Shown: in pieces, positions 16,266 through 24,988 of the stretch
How positions within the stretch are numbered: the stretch's first letter is position 1
Layout of the letters: every line of letters begins with the position of its first letter
Assembly (NCBI RefSeq): GCF_900637845.1
Contig: NZ_LR134439.1
Span: 1,488,001 to 1,552,000 of the forward strand
Source of the DNA: Erysipelothrix rhusiopathiae
GTDB taxonomy: Bacteria; Bacillota_I; Bacilli_A; Erysipelotrichales; Erysipelotrichaceae
Direction of reading: 5' to 3'
DNA length: 64,000 nt
The notes under the pieces: model-generated
Told to the model about the DNA's origin: nothing
The model's database searches: none
Seen by the model: only the letters and a program-made list of their open reading frames with translations
Program-made: the position numbers and the translations under genes

Positions 16266-17804
16266 ATGGTAACATTGCTTAAACTATCATTACTGAAGCG
16301 CTTTGCGAAAATCAGAAATATTTTCAGTAAGCCTACTTCCGCACTTTTTACTCTTGGTGCAATTTTACTCTACGGTTCAATGTTTATCCCAATGTTTAGA
16401 CATGAAGGAAAAGCAATTATGGCACTGGAACTCATGCAAGCATATATTATGATTGTTTTAGGAATTTCAGCCTTTTTCATGCTTTCTATGGTCCTCTCAA
16501 AACATCAAAGTCTCTTCTTTTTAGAAGATTCATACTTTATGTTTATTGGCCCTTTTAATCGAAAACAAATCTTAAGTCTTTTACCCTTTGAAAACATTTG
16601 GGGTAGTATGCTGTTGGCATTGTTAGCGTCATTTCTAAGTGCGTTTCAGTTTAGTTTGCATTTTGTAATGCCAATCCAGCTTGTCTTGATCACATTTCTT
16701 ATGAATACACTCTTGATAAGTGCCTTCTCATTGATAATGGAATGGTTTTATCTCAAAGGCATTATTCATAAAACTAAGAGTAAGGGACCACGTATTTTCT
16801 TCGCATTTATAATTGTGAGTACCTTAATAATTCTCGGTGCTCAGTTTTATCAAAATGGTTTTGATGTCATGGCATCGTTAATGGCATTTGTAACGCACGA
16901 TTCCTTTTTCTGGATTCCTTTATTTGGATGGGCAAAACTGGGTCTTGTTGGATTTGTTAGTCATAACATAGTTCAAGTCTTACTGGGTTTTGGTTTTATG
17001 CTCTTATTTCATGTTCTTGCAATCTATGTTTTTGCGAATACAAAGGGAGACTTCTTTGAGCAAGCCATGCTTGATGCTGAAGATTTTTCGGAATTCTATG
17101 CCCGAGCTAAAGCAGGAAAACAAGAAATCAATACCGATGATATTAAACGGGTTTCAGTAAAATATGGGACTGGTGCTCGTGCTATACATAATAAGAATGT
17201 TCTCTTATTAAAAAAACAGCGACGGATGATCAGTATCAAAGATGTTCTTATTTATATCATCTATCTTATTATGGGCTATTTTATGAAAATGCCGATTCAA
17301 GGATACATCATGTTTGTTATTATTGCCTTATTTAATCAAGCAAATGTTGATACGTTAACTGATGATCTGAAACAATATCACTTATACTTAATTCCAGATT
17401 CACCATTACGTAAGCTTTTTAATACAATTAAACTACCATTTCTTAAATCACTGGGAATTGCTTTATTCTTTACTTTAGTGTCAATCGGGATGGCTGGTGC
17501 AAATCTTCGCGAGGCATTGGTAGCTCTTGTGTTTGTATCAAGTTATGTCGCTTTGATTAATGTATCATCAATTCTAACGATTCGTATTATGAAGTCACGT
17601 CAGAACCAAATTGTGGATATGCTTTTACGCATGATTCTTTGTGTATTACCAATTGTATTCGTGTTTGCGACTGCAGGTCTTCTAAGCGTTGATATTGAGG
17701 CAAATGCATTGGCTTTAGGTATAACTGTGAGTGTTATTGCTTATGCAATAGCAGGGGCAGGATTTGTTTGGGCGGCACCGATGCTCAAAGGAACTGAGTT
17801 TTAA
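16266..17804 (+). CDS. ABC-2-type exporter permease
   Basis: A 512-aa membrane protein with about 12 hydrophobic segments in two halves around a polar loop (~residues 265-305). It resembles the putative ABC exporter permeases of Firmicutes that pair with a single ATPase gene. The substrate is not known; peptide or drug export is possible. It starts 3 bases after the ATPase gene. The next small gene follows after 11 bases, so three genes appear to share one mRNA. Confidence 0.82.
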   Translation: MVTLLKLSLLKRFAKIRNIFSKPTSALFTLGAILLYGSMFIPMFRHEGKAIMALELMQAYIMIVLGISAFFMLSMVLSKHQSLFFLEDSYFMFIGPFNRKQILSLLPFENIWGSMLLALLASFLSAFQFSLHFVMPIQLVLITFLMNTLLISAFSLIMEWFYLKGIIHKTKSKGPRIFFAFIIVSTLIILGAQFYQNGFDVMASLMAFVTHDSFFWIPLFGWAKLGLVGFVSHNIVQVLLGFGFMLLFHVLAIYVFANTKGDFFEQAMLDAEDFSEFYARAKAGKQEINTDDIKRVSVKYGTGARAIHNKNVLLLKKQRRMISIKDVLIYIIYLIMGYFMKMPIQGYIMFVIIALFNQANVDTLTDDLKQYHLYLIPDSPLRKLFNTIKLPFLKSLGIALFFTLVSIGMAGANLREALVALVFVSSYVALINVSSILTIRIMKSRQNQIVDMLLRMILCVLPIVFVFATAGLLSVDIEANALALGITVSVIAYAIAGAGFVWAAPMLKGTEF

Positions 17805-17815
17805 GGAGGGGTGTT

Positions 17816-17974
17816 ATGAAACATGAAAAAAATTCACTGGCAACATGGATTCCAATTGGCGTTGGTGTGGGCTTGGTTATAGGGCTTATCTTCGATAAGC
17901 TCGTACTTGGATTGGGTTTAGGATGCAGTGTTGGGGTTTGTGTTGGAAGCTATTTAGATTCAATCGATGATTGA
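17816..17974 (+). CDS. 52-aa glycine-rich membrane protein
   Basis: Begins MKHEKNSLATW after GGAGGGG at 17805-17811 and ends SIDD. The core (~12-45) is hydrophobic and glycine-spaced (PIGVGVGLVIGLIF, then LGLGLGCSVGVCVG), forming two possible helices with glycine-zipper packing. It starts 11 bases after the exporter permease gene and lies next to the XRE regulator, which points the other way. Small glycine-zipper proteins beside XRE regulators are common in Firmicutes, but no function is assigned. Confidence 0.7.
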   Translation: MKHEKNSLATWIPIGVGVGLVIGLIFDKLVLGLGLGCSVGVCVGSYLDSIDD

Positions 17975-17982
17975 AAAATATA

Positions 17983-18006
17983 AAAAAACAGGCATTTGCC
18001 TGTTAA
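17983..18006 (-). terminator. Intrinsic terminator of the XRE regulator gene
   Basis: AACAGGCA and TGCCTGTT form a stem around a short loop. The T-run is on the minus strand (seven A at 17982-17988), so it serves the regulator gene. It may also work weakly for the plus-strand gene. Confidence 0.75.
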
Positions 18007-18025
18007 CTAATATATGATCTGGGGA

Positions 18026-18217
18026 CTACTCATCAATAAAAACATCTTGTAAGTCAGTCTTGAGCGCTTTCGCAATATTGAAAGCAAGTTGTAATGATGG
18101 CACATACTTATTATGCTCTACAGCTAAAATCGTTTGCCGGGTTACCCCGGTTTGATCTGCAAGTTCTTGTTGTGTTAATTTTAATGCTTTACGTTTTTCT
18201 TTAATTGTATTTTTCAT
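18026..18217 (-). CDS. XRE-family HTH regulator, YvaO-like
   Basis: 63 aa, almost entirely one HTH_3 domain: LTQQELADQTGVTRQTILAVE gives the two recognition helices, followed by YVPSLQLAFNIAKAL. These minimal regulators (~65 aa) usually control an adjacent small membrane-protein gene. Here the neighbour is the 52-aa glycine-zipper gene, convergent to it. GGAAAGG lies upstream of the ATG on the minus strand. Confidence 0.9.
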   Translation of the reverse strand: MKNTIKEKRKALKLTQQELADQTGVTRQTILAVEHNKYVPSLQLAFNIAKALKTDLQDVFIDE

Positions 18218-18400
18218 TTCATCGTACCTTTCCGATATGATGAGTTAATCTTAGTATCCCCTTAACCTATGATTAGTTGGTTATAGTATAGCAAAAAGTT
18301 CATTAATTGTGAGTAAAAGCTTAAAAAAACATTGTTTTTACTACTATTTGTTTTAAAAAAAGCACATATAGGATATGATATGAGAAAGAAGGTGATTATT

Positions 18401-18730
18401 ATGGAACAAGTACTTGTGGCGGTAATTATTATACTGGTTGTACTTATTATTGGTTTAAGTATTGCACGGATTCAAGAACGTACAACAGAGTATGATGTAT
18501 TTGAGGCTGAGCGAAAATCAAGACCTTATACGGAAGCAGAGGTACATCACCATGAGATGAAGTTTGGAACGAATGCTAAGCCGAATAATCCGGTTCGCGT
18601 AAGCGAAGCAACTGAAGAAGAAATTCGTCATCTTGTTTTATCAGGTAAAAAGATCTTAGCGATTAAAATGCTCGTTGAGAAAACTGGAATGTCTCTTTCA
18701 GATGCGAAGCACCGTATTGATCAATATTAA
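18401..18730 (+). CDS. Membrane-anchored protein with an L7/L12 C-terminal-like domain
   Basis: 109 aa. One N-terminal helix (~3-23, VLVAVIIILVVLIIGLSIA), a polar linker, and a C-terminal module (~72-108, IRHLVLSGKKILAIKMLVEK then SLSDAKHRID). That module matches the ribosomal protein L7/L12 C-terminal fold pattern (GKKI.AIK..RE..G..L.EAK). Such stand-alone proteins have no settled function. I chose ATG 18401 because GAAGGTG at 18387-18393 precedes it; a longer frame begins at 18332. Monocistronic with its own terminator. Confidence 0.75.
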   Translation: MEQVLVAVIIILVVLIIGLSIARIQERTTEYDVFEAERKSRPYTEAEVHHHEMKFGTNAKPNNPVRVSEATEEEIRHLVLSGKKILAIKMLVEKTGMSLSDAKHRIDQY

Positions 18731-18733
18731 TTC

Positions 18734-18760
18734 AAATCTAACTTCGGTTAGATTTTTTTT
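18734..18760 (+). terminator. Intrinsic terminator (TTCG tetraloop)
   Basis: AAATCTAAC and GTTAGATTT form a 9-bp stem closed by a TTCG loop, with T-run to 18760. Confidence 0.92.
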
Positions 18761-18835
18761 ATGTGATATTACACATAAACTCATTATGAACGTACATTCA
18801 TGTTATATTTAAAACAGTTAGTTAGGAGGGGTTAT

Positions 18836-20308
18836 TTGAATATCTTATTAAGTAAATTTAAAGAGGTATCTTTTTCAGTATTGCCCATCACAGTTTTAGT
18901 ACTCTTAATGCATTTGTTTCTCGTACCACTTGAAACGGATGTATTGATCCGATTTCTCATTGGGGCATTCTTTGTAATCATCGGTTTGGGCATTTTTCTA
19001 TTTGGTGCAGAACTGGGGATTGTGCCAATTGGAACGCTTATGGGGAAATCGATTGCGCGAACCAATAAAGTAAGTATTGTTGCGGTATTAGGTTTAATTC
19101 TTGGGTTTTTAATTACATTTGCGGAGCCAGACTTACAAATTCTTGCGAATGAAGTAAATATGGCTTCTGGAGGTACCTTATCAGCAACTTTAATTGTAGC
19201 TGTTGTTTCGGTCGGTGTAGGGATTATGGTTGCGATTGGGCTTTTAAGAATTTTGTTTAATAAACCGCTTAATAAACTTTTTGCAGTTACTTATTTTGGA
19301 ATCATGGTATTGGGTGTTTTTGTATCAGAAGAGTTTTTAGCGATTTCTGTAGACGCTTCTGGTGCCACAACTGGTGCGATGACAACGCCGTTTATTCTTG
19401 CATTAGGGTATGGGGTCTCTCAGCTTAAAGGTGGGAAACATGCGGAAGAGGATAGCTTTGGGATGGTTGGATTGGCTTCGGCAGGTCCTATATTTATGGT
19501 TATGATTTTAAGTTTAGTTAGAGGGCTTGGTGGTATTGAAGGAGAGAGTGCAGTGATTCTTGAATCACAAGGGATTCTCTTGCCTTTTATTCGTATATTG
19601 CCTACAATGTTGAAAGAGTCATTACTTTCACTGCTACCACTTACAATATTGTTTATTGCTTTTGATATGTGGAAGTTTAAACTGACACGTTTTCGAAGAG
19701 ATAAAATATTTAAAGGACTTTTCTATACTTTCTTTGGTCTCTCAATTTTTATGACTGGTGTTCAGGCAGGTTTTATGGATGCAGGTCGAATTTTAGGTGA
19801 AGGTGTTGCCTTGATCCCAAATCGCTCGCTGTTGTTAGTTGTAGGGTTTTTAATGGGAATGGTGGTAGTGTTGGCGGAACCGGCTGTATATGTACTGACG
19901 GAACAAGTTGAAGAAGTAACTTCAGGACACATTAAGAAAAAATCAATTCTTGTAACACTTTCTATAGGAATTGCGTTTGCCGTGATGTTATCCATGTTAC
20001 GCATCACATCAGAACATTTAAAACTATGGCATTTGCTCTTACCTGGATTTATGCTGGCTACAGTTTTATCGTTTAGGGTTCCAAATATTTTCGTGGGAAT
20101 TGCATATGATTCCGGTGGAGTTGCTTCAGGACCCATGACTGCAACTTTTGTATTAGCATTTGCTCAAGGTGCTGCATCCGCAATACCCACTGCAAATGTT
20201 ATGACGGATGGTTTTGGTGTTATTGCGATGATTGCAATGATGCCAATTATTGCGATTCAAATTTTAGGATTCTTATACGCCCTAAAAACAAAAAAAAGAG
20301 GAGGGTAG
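18836..20308 (+). CDS. DUF1538 membrane protein
   Basis: 490 aa with about 12-14 hydrophobic segments in two homologous halves: each half has a SG.....P.. / D.G...SG.MT motif (ASGATTGAMTTPF near 180 and DSGGVASGPMTATF near 430) and an F-A-E-P-(D/A) element (TFAEPDLQIL and LAEPAVYVLTE). The repeated polar motif in the membrane suggests a transporter or channel. I chose TTG 18836 because AGGAGGG is at 18824-18830; the longer frame from 18800 lacks such a site. The downstream PII-like gene overlaps operon-wise with no gap. The substrate is unknown. Confidence 0.82.
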   Translation: MNILLSKFKEVSFSVLPITVLVLLMHLFLVPLETDVLIRFLIGAFFVIIGLGIFLFGAELGIVPIGTLMGKSIARTNKVSIVAVLGLILGFLITFAEPDLQILANEVNMASGGTLSATLIVAVVSVGVGIMVAIGLLRILFNKPLNKLFAVTYFGIMVLGVFVSEEFLAISVDASGATTGAMTTPFILALGYGVSQLKGGKHAEEDSFGMVGLASAGPIFMVMILSLVRGLGGIEGESAVILESQGILLPFIRILPTMLKESLLSLLPLTILFIAFDMWKFKLTRFRRDKIFKGLFYTFFGLSIFMTGVQAGFMDAGRILGEGVALIPNRSLLLVVGFLMGMVVVLAEPAVYVLTEQVEEVTSGHIKKKSILVTLSIGIAFAVMLSMLRITSEHLKLWHLLLPGFMLATVLSFRVPNIFVGIAYDSGGVASGPMTATFVLAFAQGAASAIPTANVMTDGFGVIAMIAMMPIIAIQILGFLYALKTKKRGG

Positions 20309-20980
20309 ATGATGCCTTTTGAATTATCAAATCTTATAATGGTTTGCTCAATCGTCGAACGTGAACACGGTTCGCATATTCTATCAATTTCCCGACAAGT
20401 GGGTGCAACCGGTGGTACTGTATTTCAAGGTAGAGGATGTGTTCGAGATCGGCTTCTTAATATGCTTGGTATTGAAGAACGTCGTAAGGAAGTGTGTATC
20501 ACGATTATGCCTGAAATGTTTGAGACAGACTTCTACGAACGCATCCAAATGCATACTCAGTTTAAAAAGCCTGATACAGGTGTTGTTTTCTCAGTTCCCT
20601 TAAAAAGTGTATTAGGGATTCAGAAATTACCGGGTCATGTTAAAACGATAAAGGAGGGTGAACGAAATATGGGTACAGATGCTATTTTTATTATCGTTGA
20701 TGATGGTTTAGCGCAAGATGTTATGCATGTTGCGAAAAACCATGGGGCAACAGGTGGAACGATTATCCATGCACGTGGATCTGGAACGCATGAACATGAA
20801 AAATTATTTAATATGGATATTGAACCCGAGAAAGAGATTATCTTAATCTTATCGAAAATGGAATTAACATCATCCATAGTCGAAGCACTAAATACATCAT
20901 TTGAAATTGATAAACCAGGACATGGTGTCATCTTTGTCATTGAAACATCACGTACACTTGGTCTTCTTGGTCAACAATAA
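20309..20980 (+). CDS. Tandem PII-like signalling protein
   Basis: 223 aa made of two ferredoxin-like P-II domains (~1-112 and ~120-220). Each carries a GATGGT motif (VGATGGTVFQGRG near 32 and HGATGGTIIHARG near 148), the part of P-II proteins that precedes the T-loop. Classical GlnB/GlnK is ~112 aa and trimeric, so a double-length protein would give a different symmetry. It begins immediately after the DUF1538 stop codon (GAGGAGGG upstream), and a regulator-channel pair is likely. Which nucleotide or ion it binds is not visible. A terminator follows at 20985-21011. Confidence 0.8.
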   Translation: MMPFELSNLIMVCSIVEREHGSHILSISRQVGATGGTVFQGRGCVRDRLLNMLGIEERRKEVCITIMPEMFETDFYERIQMHTQFKKPDTGVVFSVPLKSVLGIQKLPGHVKTIKEGERNMGTDAIFIIVDDGLAQDVMHVAKNHGATGGTIIHARGSGTHEHEKLFNMDIEPEKEIILILSKMELTSSIVEALNTSFEIDKPGHGVIFVIETSRTLGLLGQQ

Positions 20981-20984
20981 CTTT

Positions 20985-21011
20985 AAACAGGTTTCAACAC
21001 CTGTTTTTTTT
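20985..21011 (+). terminator. Intrinsic terminator of the DUF1538-PII operon
   Basis: AAACAGGT (20985-20992) pairs with ACCTGTTT (20999-21006), followed by a run of T. Confidence 0.9.
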
Positions 21012-21084
21012 TGTTTTATTATCCTTGGTGATTCATGTTATTTTTGTGAAACTCTTATGATAACGCTTGCATCTTGATATGAGT

Positions 21085-21138
21085 ATGGTATATTAAGATT
21101 AACTACATGGTATATACCACTAAAAATAACGGTATAAT
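21085..21138 (+). promoter_or_regulatory. Promoter and GntR-type operator of the EIIC operon
   Basis: TATAAT lies at 21133-21138. The perfect palindrome TGGTATATACCA (21108-21119) covers the region where the -35 should be, with a related half-site TGGTATATTA near 21086. It has the form of HutC/NagR-subfamily sites (TGGTCTAGACCA-like). The GntR regulator at 24299 is the obvious candidate ligand-responsive repressor. Confidence 0.7.
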
Positions 21139-21161
21139 CCGTAGTAAAGGAGAAGATATAT

Positions 21162-22484
21162 ATGGAGAAATTAACTTCATGGATGGAAGAGCATTTCGTC
21201 CCAATTGCAATTAAAATTGGTTCGCAAAAGCATTTAGTTGCGATTCGTGACGCTTTTATCAGCATCATGCCAATTACAATGGCAGGATCTGTTGCCGTTT
21301 TATTAAACGCACTTGTACGTGATTTACCCGCAAAGTTTGGTGCAGATGGTATTACAGATGCATTCAGTTGGCTTATTGGTATTAATGGAAACATTTGGTT
21401 CGGTACACTTGCGATTTTAGCTTTAGTGTTCGCATTCGCAATCGGATATCAATTATCCAAAGCTTATGATGTTGATCCATTGGCAGGTGGATTGATTTCA
21501 CTTGCATCATTTATTGTTGTTACACCTCAAGTAGCGTCTATTGATGTTGCAGGCTTAGCAGAACCTGTTGTTGGATGGGGATTTATCGGAATTGGTTATA
21601 TGGATGCGAAGGGTTTATTTACAGCTCTAATTGTGGGCTTTATCGCAACCATCATCTATGCAAAACTGATGAATAAAAACATTACAATTAAATTGCCAGA
21701 TCAAGTTCCTCCCGCAGTATCCCGTGCATTCGCATCAATCATTCCAGGATGTGTTGCTTTATATGCTGTAGGTACGCTTGCATATCTTACATCTACATTC
21801 TTTGATGCATCGGTGGGTGATTTAATCCTTAAGTATGTTCAAATGCCATTCCTTAATGTTTCTCAAGGACTTGGTTCTGTTATCTTCGTTACGATGTCTG
21901 TTTCTGTGTTCTGGTTCTTTGGTCTTCACGGTACCAACGTATTAGCGCCTGCACTTGATGGTGTTTATAAAGTTGCTTTAACAGCAAATACGAATGCCTA
22001 TAATGCAGCTTTATCAGCAGATAATTTACCTTACTTATGGACACGTGGATCTTTTGATGCCTTTGCGTGGATGGGTGGCGCTGGATGTACGCTTGGGCTG
22101 ATTATCGCATTGCTTATTTTCTCAAAACGTGAGGAAAATCGTGCTGTTGCGAAATTGAGTGCCCCAATGGGACTGTTTAATATCAATGAACCGGTAATCT
22201 TTGGATTACCGATCGTCTTAAATCCAATTTACTTAATTCCTTGGATTTTAGTTCCAACAATTCTCGTTACAATTGCATATCTTGCAACGTCAGCAGGACT
22301 TGTACCACCCGTATTCCTTGAAGTACCATGGGTAATGCCACCCATTCTTTATGCTTGGATGGCGACAGGTTTCTCATTCTCAGCGGCCTTGCTTGCTTTG
22401 ATTAATCTTGTTATTGGTACTGCAATTTGGGCGGTATTCGTTTTAGTTGCAAATAAAATTGATTATACTGAAGCACAAAAATAA
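21162..22484 (+). CDS. PTS sugar transporter subunit EIIC, cellobiose family
   Basis: 440 aa with about 10 membrane helices. It has the EIIC hallmarks FWFFGLHGTNV near 248 and GLFNINEPVIFGLPIVLNP near 340-358, which form the sugar site. Only the IIC domain is present; EIIA and EIIB must be supplied by genes elsewhere. The downstream DUF3284 and MupG-like genes suggest a disaccharide as substrate, possibly a muropeptide-derived one. AAAGGAGAAG precedes the ATG. Confidence 0.92.
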   Translation: MEKLTSWMEEHFVPIAIKIGSQKHLVAIRDAFISIMPITMAGSVAVLLNALVRDLPAKFGADGITDAFSWLIGINGNIWFGTLAILALVFAFAIGYQLSKAYDVDPLAGGLISLASFIVVTPQVASIDVAGLAEPVVGWGFIGIGYMDAKGLFTALIVGFIATIIYAKLMNKNITIKLPDQVPPAVSRAFASIIPGCVALYAVGTLAYLTSTFFDASVGDLILKYVQMPFLNVSQGLGSVIFVTMSVSVFWFFGLHGTNVLAPALDGVYKVALTANTNAYNAALSADNLPYLWTRGSFDAFAWMGGAGCTLGLIIALLIFSKREENRAVAKLSAPMGLFNINEPVIFGLPIVLNPIYLIPWILVPTILVTIAYLATSAGLVPPVFLEVPWVMPPILYAWMATGFSFSAALLALINLVIGTAIWAVFVLVANKIDYTEAQK

Positions 22485-22492
22485 TGTTAGCG

Positions 22493-22530
22493 AAATATTA
22501 GGGGCGTAAAAGCTCCTAATATTTGTTTTA
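22493..22530 (+). terminator. Weak terminator/attenuator after EIIC
   Basis: AAATATTAGG (22493-22502) pairs with CCTAATATTT (22515-22524), followed by GTTTTA. The poor T-run suggests partial termination between the permease gene and the genes downstream. Confidence 0.5.
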
Positions 22531-22542
22531 GTGGAGGTCGTT

Positions 22543-22692
22543 ATGAAGCAGTGGATTGTTTTTATTTTCGCGATTGGTACACTTTTGGTTCTATTGTCTA
22601 GTACTGTAGAACAAGGAAGTGGAATTATGCTTTTAGGCATGACACTCATTGTGATTGCACTTGGAATATTTTATCGAAAGGGGAGAGATTAA
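22543..22692 (+). CDS. 49-aa membrane protein
   Basis: Starts MKQWIVFIFA after GTGGAGG at 22531-22537 and ends FYRKGRD. There are two hydrophobic helices (~4-20 and ~27-43) joined by STVEQGSG. Its stop codon overlaps the start of the next gene (TAATG), so the two are translationally coupled. No family is recognised. Position in the operon suggests it may assist the EIIC permease. Confidence 0.7.
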   Translation: MKQWIVFIFAIGTLLVLLSSTVEQGSGIMLLGMTLIVIALGIFYRKGRD

Positions 22693-23141
22693 TGGAAGTA
22701 TATCGAACGATAAATGGAACACCCGATCAATGTTTTGATTTATTGATTGAATCGCTGTGCATGGATATCCTATCGAGTTCAGGTCAATCAGTAAACGAAG
22801 ACGAAATTCAAGAAGGGTTTCACTATGATAAACAGTTACGAGGACGTATGGGTAATTCCGGAATCGTTACTGTGACGATTTTAGAAATCAAACGACCGAA
22901 TGTATATAAAGTGCGTTTTGAGAGTGCACAAGGCGTTAATATGCTGGAATATCATCTTGAAGCGATTGATGATTCAGAATTTCAATTAAAGTACATCGAG
23001 TCGTATCACTCACATAAAAAAAGAAAGATGTTGAATTTTAAGTTGATGGAGCGATTTTATCGTAAAGGCAGTCAGAAACGTATTAATCTTTTATTAGATC
23101 AAATTGAAGGTATCTTACGAGAAAGAACTGCAAACAATTAG
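22692..23141 (+). CDS. DUF3284 domain protein
   Basis: A 149-aa soluble protein with no signal peptide. The pattern (CFDLLIESLCMDI, a glycine-rich middle and a closing amphipathic helix with KRKM/RFYRKGSQKRI) matches DUF3284, which occurs almost only beside cellobiose-type PTS operons. Its fold is thought to be START/polyketide-cyclase-like, but its role is not known. It overlaps the 49-aa gene by 1 base and is followed by the MupG-like gene after 14 bases. Confidence 0.72.
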   Translation: MEVYRTINGTPDQCFDLLIESLCMDILSSSGQSVNEDEIQEGFHYDKQLRGRMGNSGIVTVTILEIKRPNVYKVRFESAQGVNMLEYHLEAIDDSEFQLKYIESYHSHKKRKMLNFKLMERFYRKGSQKRINLLLDQIEGILRERTANN

Positions 23142-23155
23142 AGAAGGAGCAGATT

Positions 23156-24244
23156 ATGGCACGTTTAGGAATATCAATTTATCCCGAAAATTCCACGAAG
23201 GAAAAGGATATCGCATACTTGAATAAAGCGGCAGACTGCGGTTTTGAGCGTATTTTTATGAGTTTACTTCAATCTGATTTTGATCATAAAGATCAACTCA
23301 TTCAAGATTATCGCTTGCTTACGGATGCTGCACACCAAAGAGGGATGGAAGTCATTGTGGATGTTGCGCCTGCAGTATTTAAGGCTTTTAATATTACCCA
23401 CACAGATCTTATTTTCTTTAACCAGATTGGTGTTGATGGCATTCGACTTGATGAAGGTTTTAATGGTTCATTAGAAAGTGAAATGACTTTTAATGAGTAT
23501 GGTTTAAAAATTGAATTAAACTCGAGTCAAGGAAATGATTATATTGAAAATGTTATGACGTATTATCCAAATAAAAATGCATTAATCACATGTCATAATT
23601 TTTATCCGCAACGCTTTACAGGCTTGAGTAAGAATCATTTTGATTATTGCAATCAAAAGATTCGAAGACTAGGACTTCAAAGTGCTGCTTTTGTATCAAG
23701 TCAAAATGAGGGGACGTTTGGTCCATGGCCTGTTTATGAAGGTTTGTGTACACTTGAACACCATCGTGACTTGCCAATTGATGTGCAAATTCGAGAATTG
23801 ATTGCGACTGAAATGATCGATGATATTATTATCGGAAATGCCTATGCATCCGATGAAGAATTAGCGTCATGTGCAAATATTGTGTTGGGTAAGTTGCAGT
23901 TTAAAATCGATTTAGACGTTGAACTTTCAGAGACTGAGTCTTGGATAATCTATGATCATTATCATTTTGTTCGTGGTGATATGAGTTCTTACATGGCACG
24001 ATCAACGATGCCACGTGTTACCTATGCGGAAGCGTCAATTCCAGCTAAGAATACGGTTGACTTAAAACGGGGCGATGTGGTTGTTTTAAATGATGAATAT
24101 GGGCGTTACAAAGGGGAATTACATATTGTTCTTGAATCCATGCCAAATGATGGAAATAAGAATAAAATTGGGCGCATCCCTGACGCTGAAATGATGTTGC
24201 TTGACTACATCAAACCCTGGCGTCCCTTTGCATTCATTAAATAA
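23156..24244 (+). CDS. MupG-like 6-phospho-glycosidase (DUF871)
   Basis: 362 aa. The N-terminus (LGISIYPENSTKEKDIAYL) and motifs D-V-A-P/S-P-A, GVDGIRLDEGF and the HNFYP signature near 145 define the DUF871 TIM-barrel family. Staphylococcus aureus MupG hydrolyses MurNAc-6-phosphate-GlcNAc in the cytoplasm. Here the operon (EIIC, DUF3284, GntR regulator) suggests cleavage of an imported phosphorylated disaccharide. The cyclophilin-like C-terminal part (~240-360) is present. It is paralogous to 59195-60232, so the two may have different substrates. Confidence 0.83.
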   Translation: MARLGISIYPENSTKEKDIAYLNKAADCGFERIFMSLLQSDFDHKDQLIQDYRLLTDAAHQRGMEVIVDVAPAVFKAFNITHTDLIFFNQIGVDGIRLDEGFNGSLESEMTFNEYGLKIELNSSQGNDYIENVMTYYPNKNALITCHNFYPQRFTGLSKNHFDYCNQKIRRLGLQSAAFVSSQNEGTFGPWPVYEGLCTLEHHRDLPIDVQIRELIATEMIDDIIIGNAYASDEELASCANIVLGKLQFKIDLDVELSETESWIIYDHYHFVRGDMSSYMARSTMPRVTYAEASIPAKNTVDLKRGDVVVLNDEYGRYKGELHIVLESMPNDGNKNKIGRIPDAEMMLLDYIKPWRPFAFIK

Positions 24245-24298
24245 TCGTTGATTGTTTATTATATTATTTTATAATAGGTATATATTGGAGGTGTAGGG

Positions 24299-24958
24299 AT
24301 GAAGATTCCACTTTATCAACAAATTAAAGATAAGATCATAGCGATGATTGATATCATGGAACCAAACGCCTCAATTCCAAGTGAACGTGATTTTACCGAT
24401 CACTTTCAGGCAAGTCGTATGACTGTTCGAAAAGCCATCAATGAATTGGTCGATGAAGGATACCTTTATCGTGATGCCAATCGTGGTACATTTGTATCAG
24501 ACAAGCGCTTAATCAAAAAGAATTCTTTACTAACACCGGAGTTTGATAAACATACAATTTTATATTTTGATGTGAAGGCTTCTTGTGGTGAGGATGTAAG
24601 TTTAAAGTTGAACATTTCTCGGGATACTTCCGTTGTGCGGTTTATTCGTATTTTATCCAAAGACAATATTAATATTGCACTTGAAGAAGTTTATATTGCT
24701 CGAAATCAATTGACTGATGATGCGTTCAACGATTTACCAAAGTTAGAGAATTTTAATGCATTCTTTAATCGTGGCAGTGCATCCTTCACGGTGATACCCA
24801 TGCTCGTCCCCATCAAGTACGCAAATCTTTTAGGGGTTAAACTTGAAACTCCGATTCTATCCATTGAATCGATTATTTATAAAAATGATGGAAGTCCACT
24901 TGTTTACATTAAAAGTTTTAATCATCCTGTTTATCGTTTAATTGAAATTACAGATTAA
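24299..24958 (+). CDS. GntR-family regulator (HutC/UTRA type)
   Basis: 219 aa. The winged-HTH domain (~1-65) has IPLYQQIKDKI, IPSERDFTDHF and SRMTVRKAINELVDEGYLYR. A UTRA effector domain (~80-215) follows, which in this subfamily binds sugar phosphates. It ends the EIIC-DUF3284-MupG operon after a 54-base gap. Its probable operator is the palindrome at 21108-21119; a similar AGGTATATATT element precedes its own start (24272-24283). GGAGGTGTAGGG is the ribosome binding site. Confidence 0.92.
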   Translation: MKIPLYQQIKDKIIAMIDIMEPNASIPSERDFTDHFQASRMTVRKAINELVDEGYLYRDANRGTFVSDKRLIKKNSLLTPEFDKHTILYFDVKASCGEDVSLKLNISRDTSVVRFIRILSKDNINIALEEVYIARNQLTDDAFNDLPKLENFNAFFNRGSASFTVIPMLVPIKYANLLGVKLETPILSIESIIYKNDGSPLVYIKSFNHPVYRLIEITD

Positions 24959-24988
24959 AAAACTTAGGTTTTCCACCTAAGTTTTTTT
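24957..24988. terminator. Bidirectional terminator between gntR and the ABC-F gene
   Basis: ACTTAGGT and ACCTAAGT form a stem with A-run on the left and T-run on the right. It serves the two convergent genes. Confidence 0.88.
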
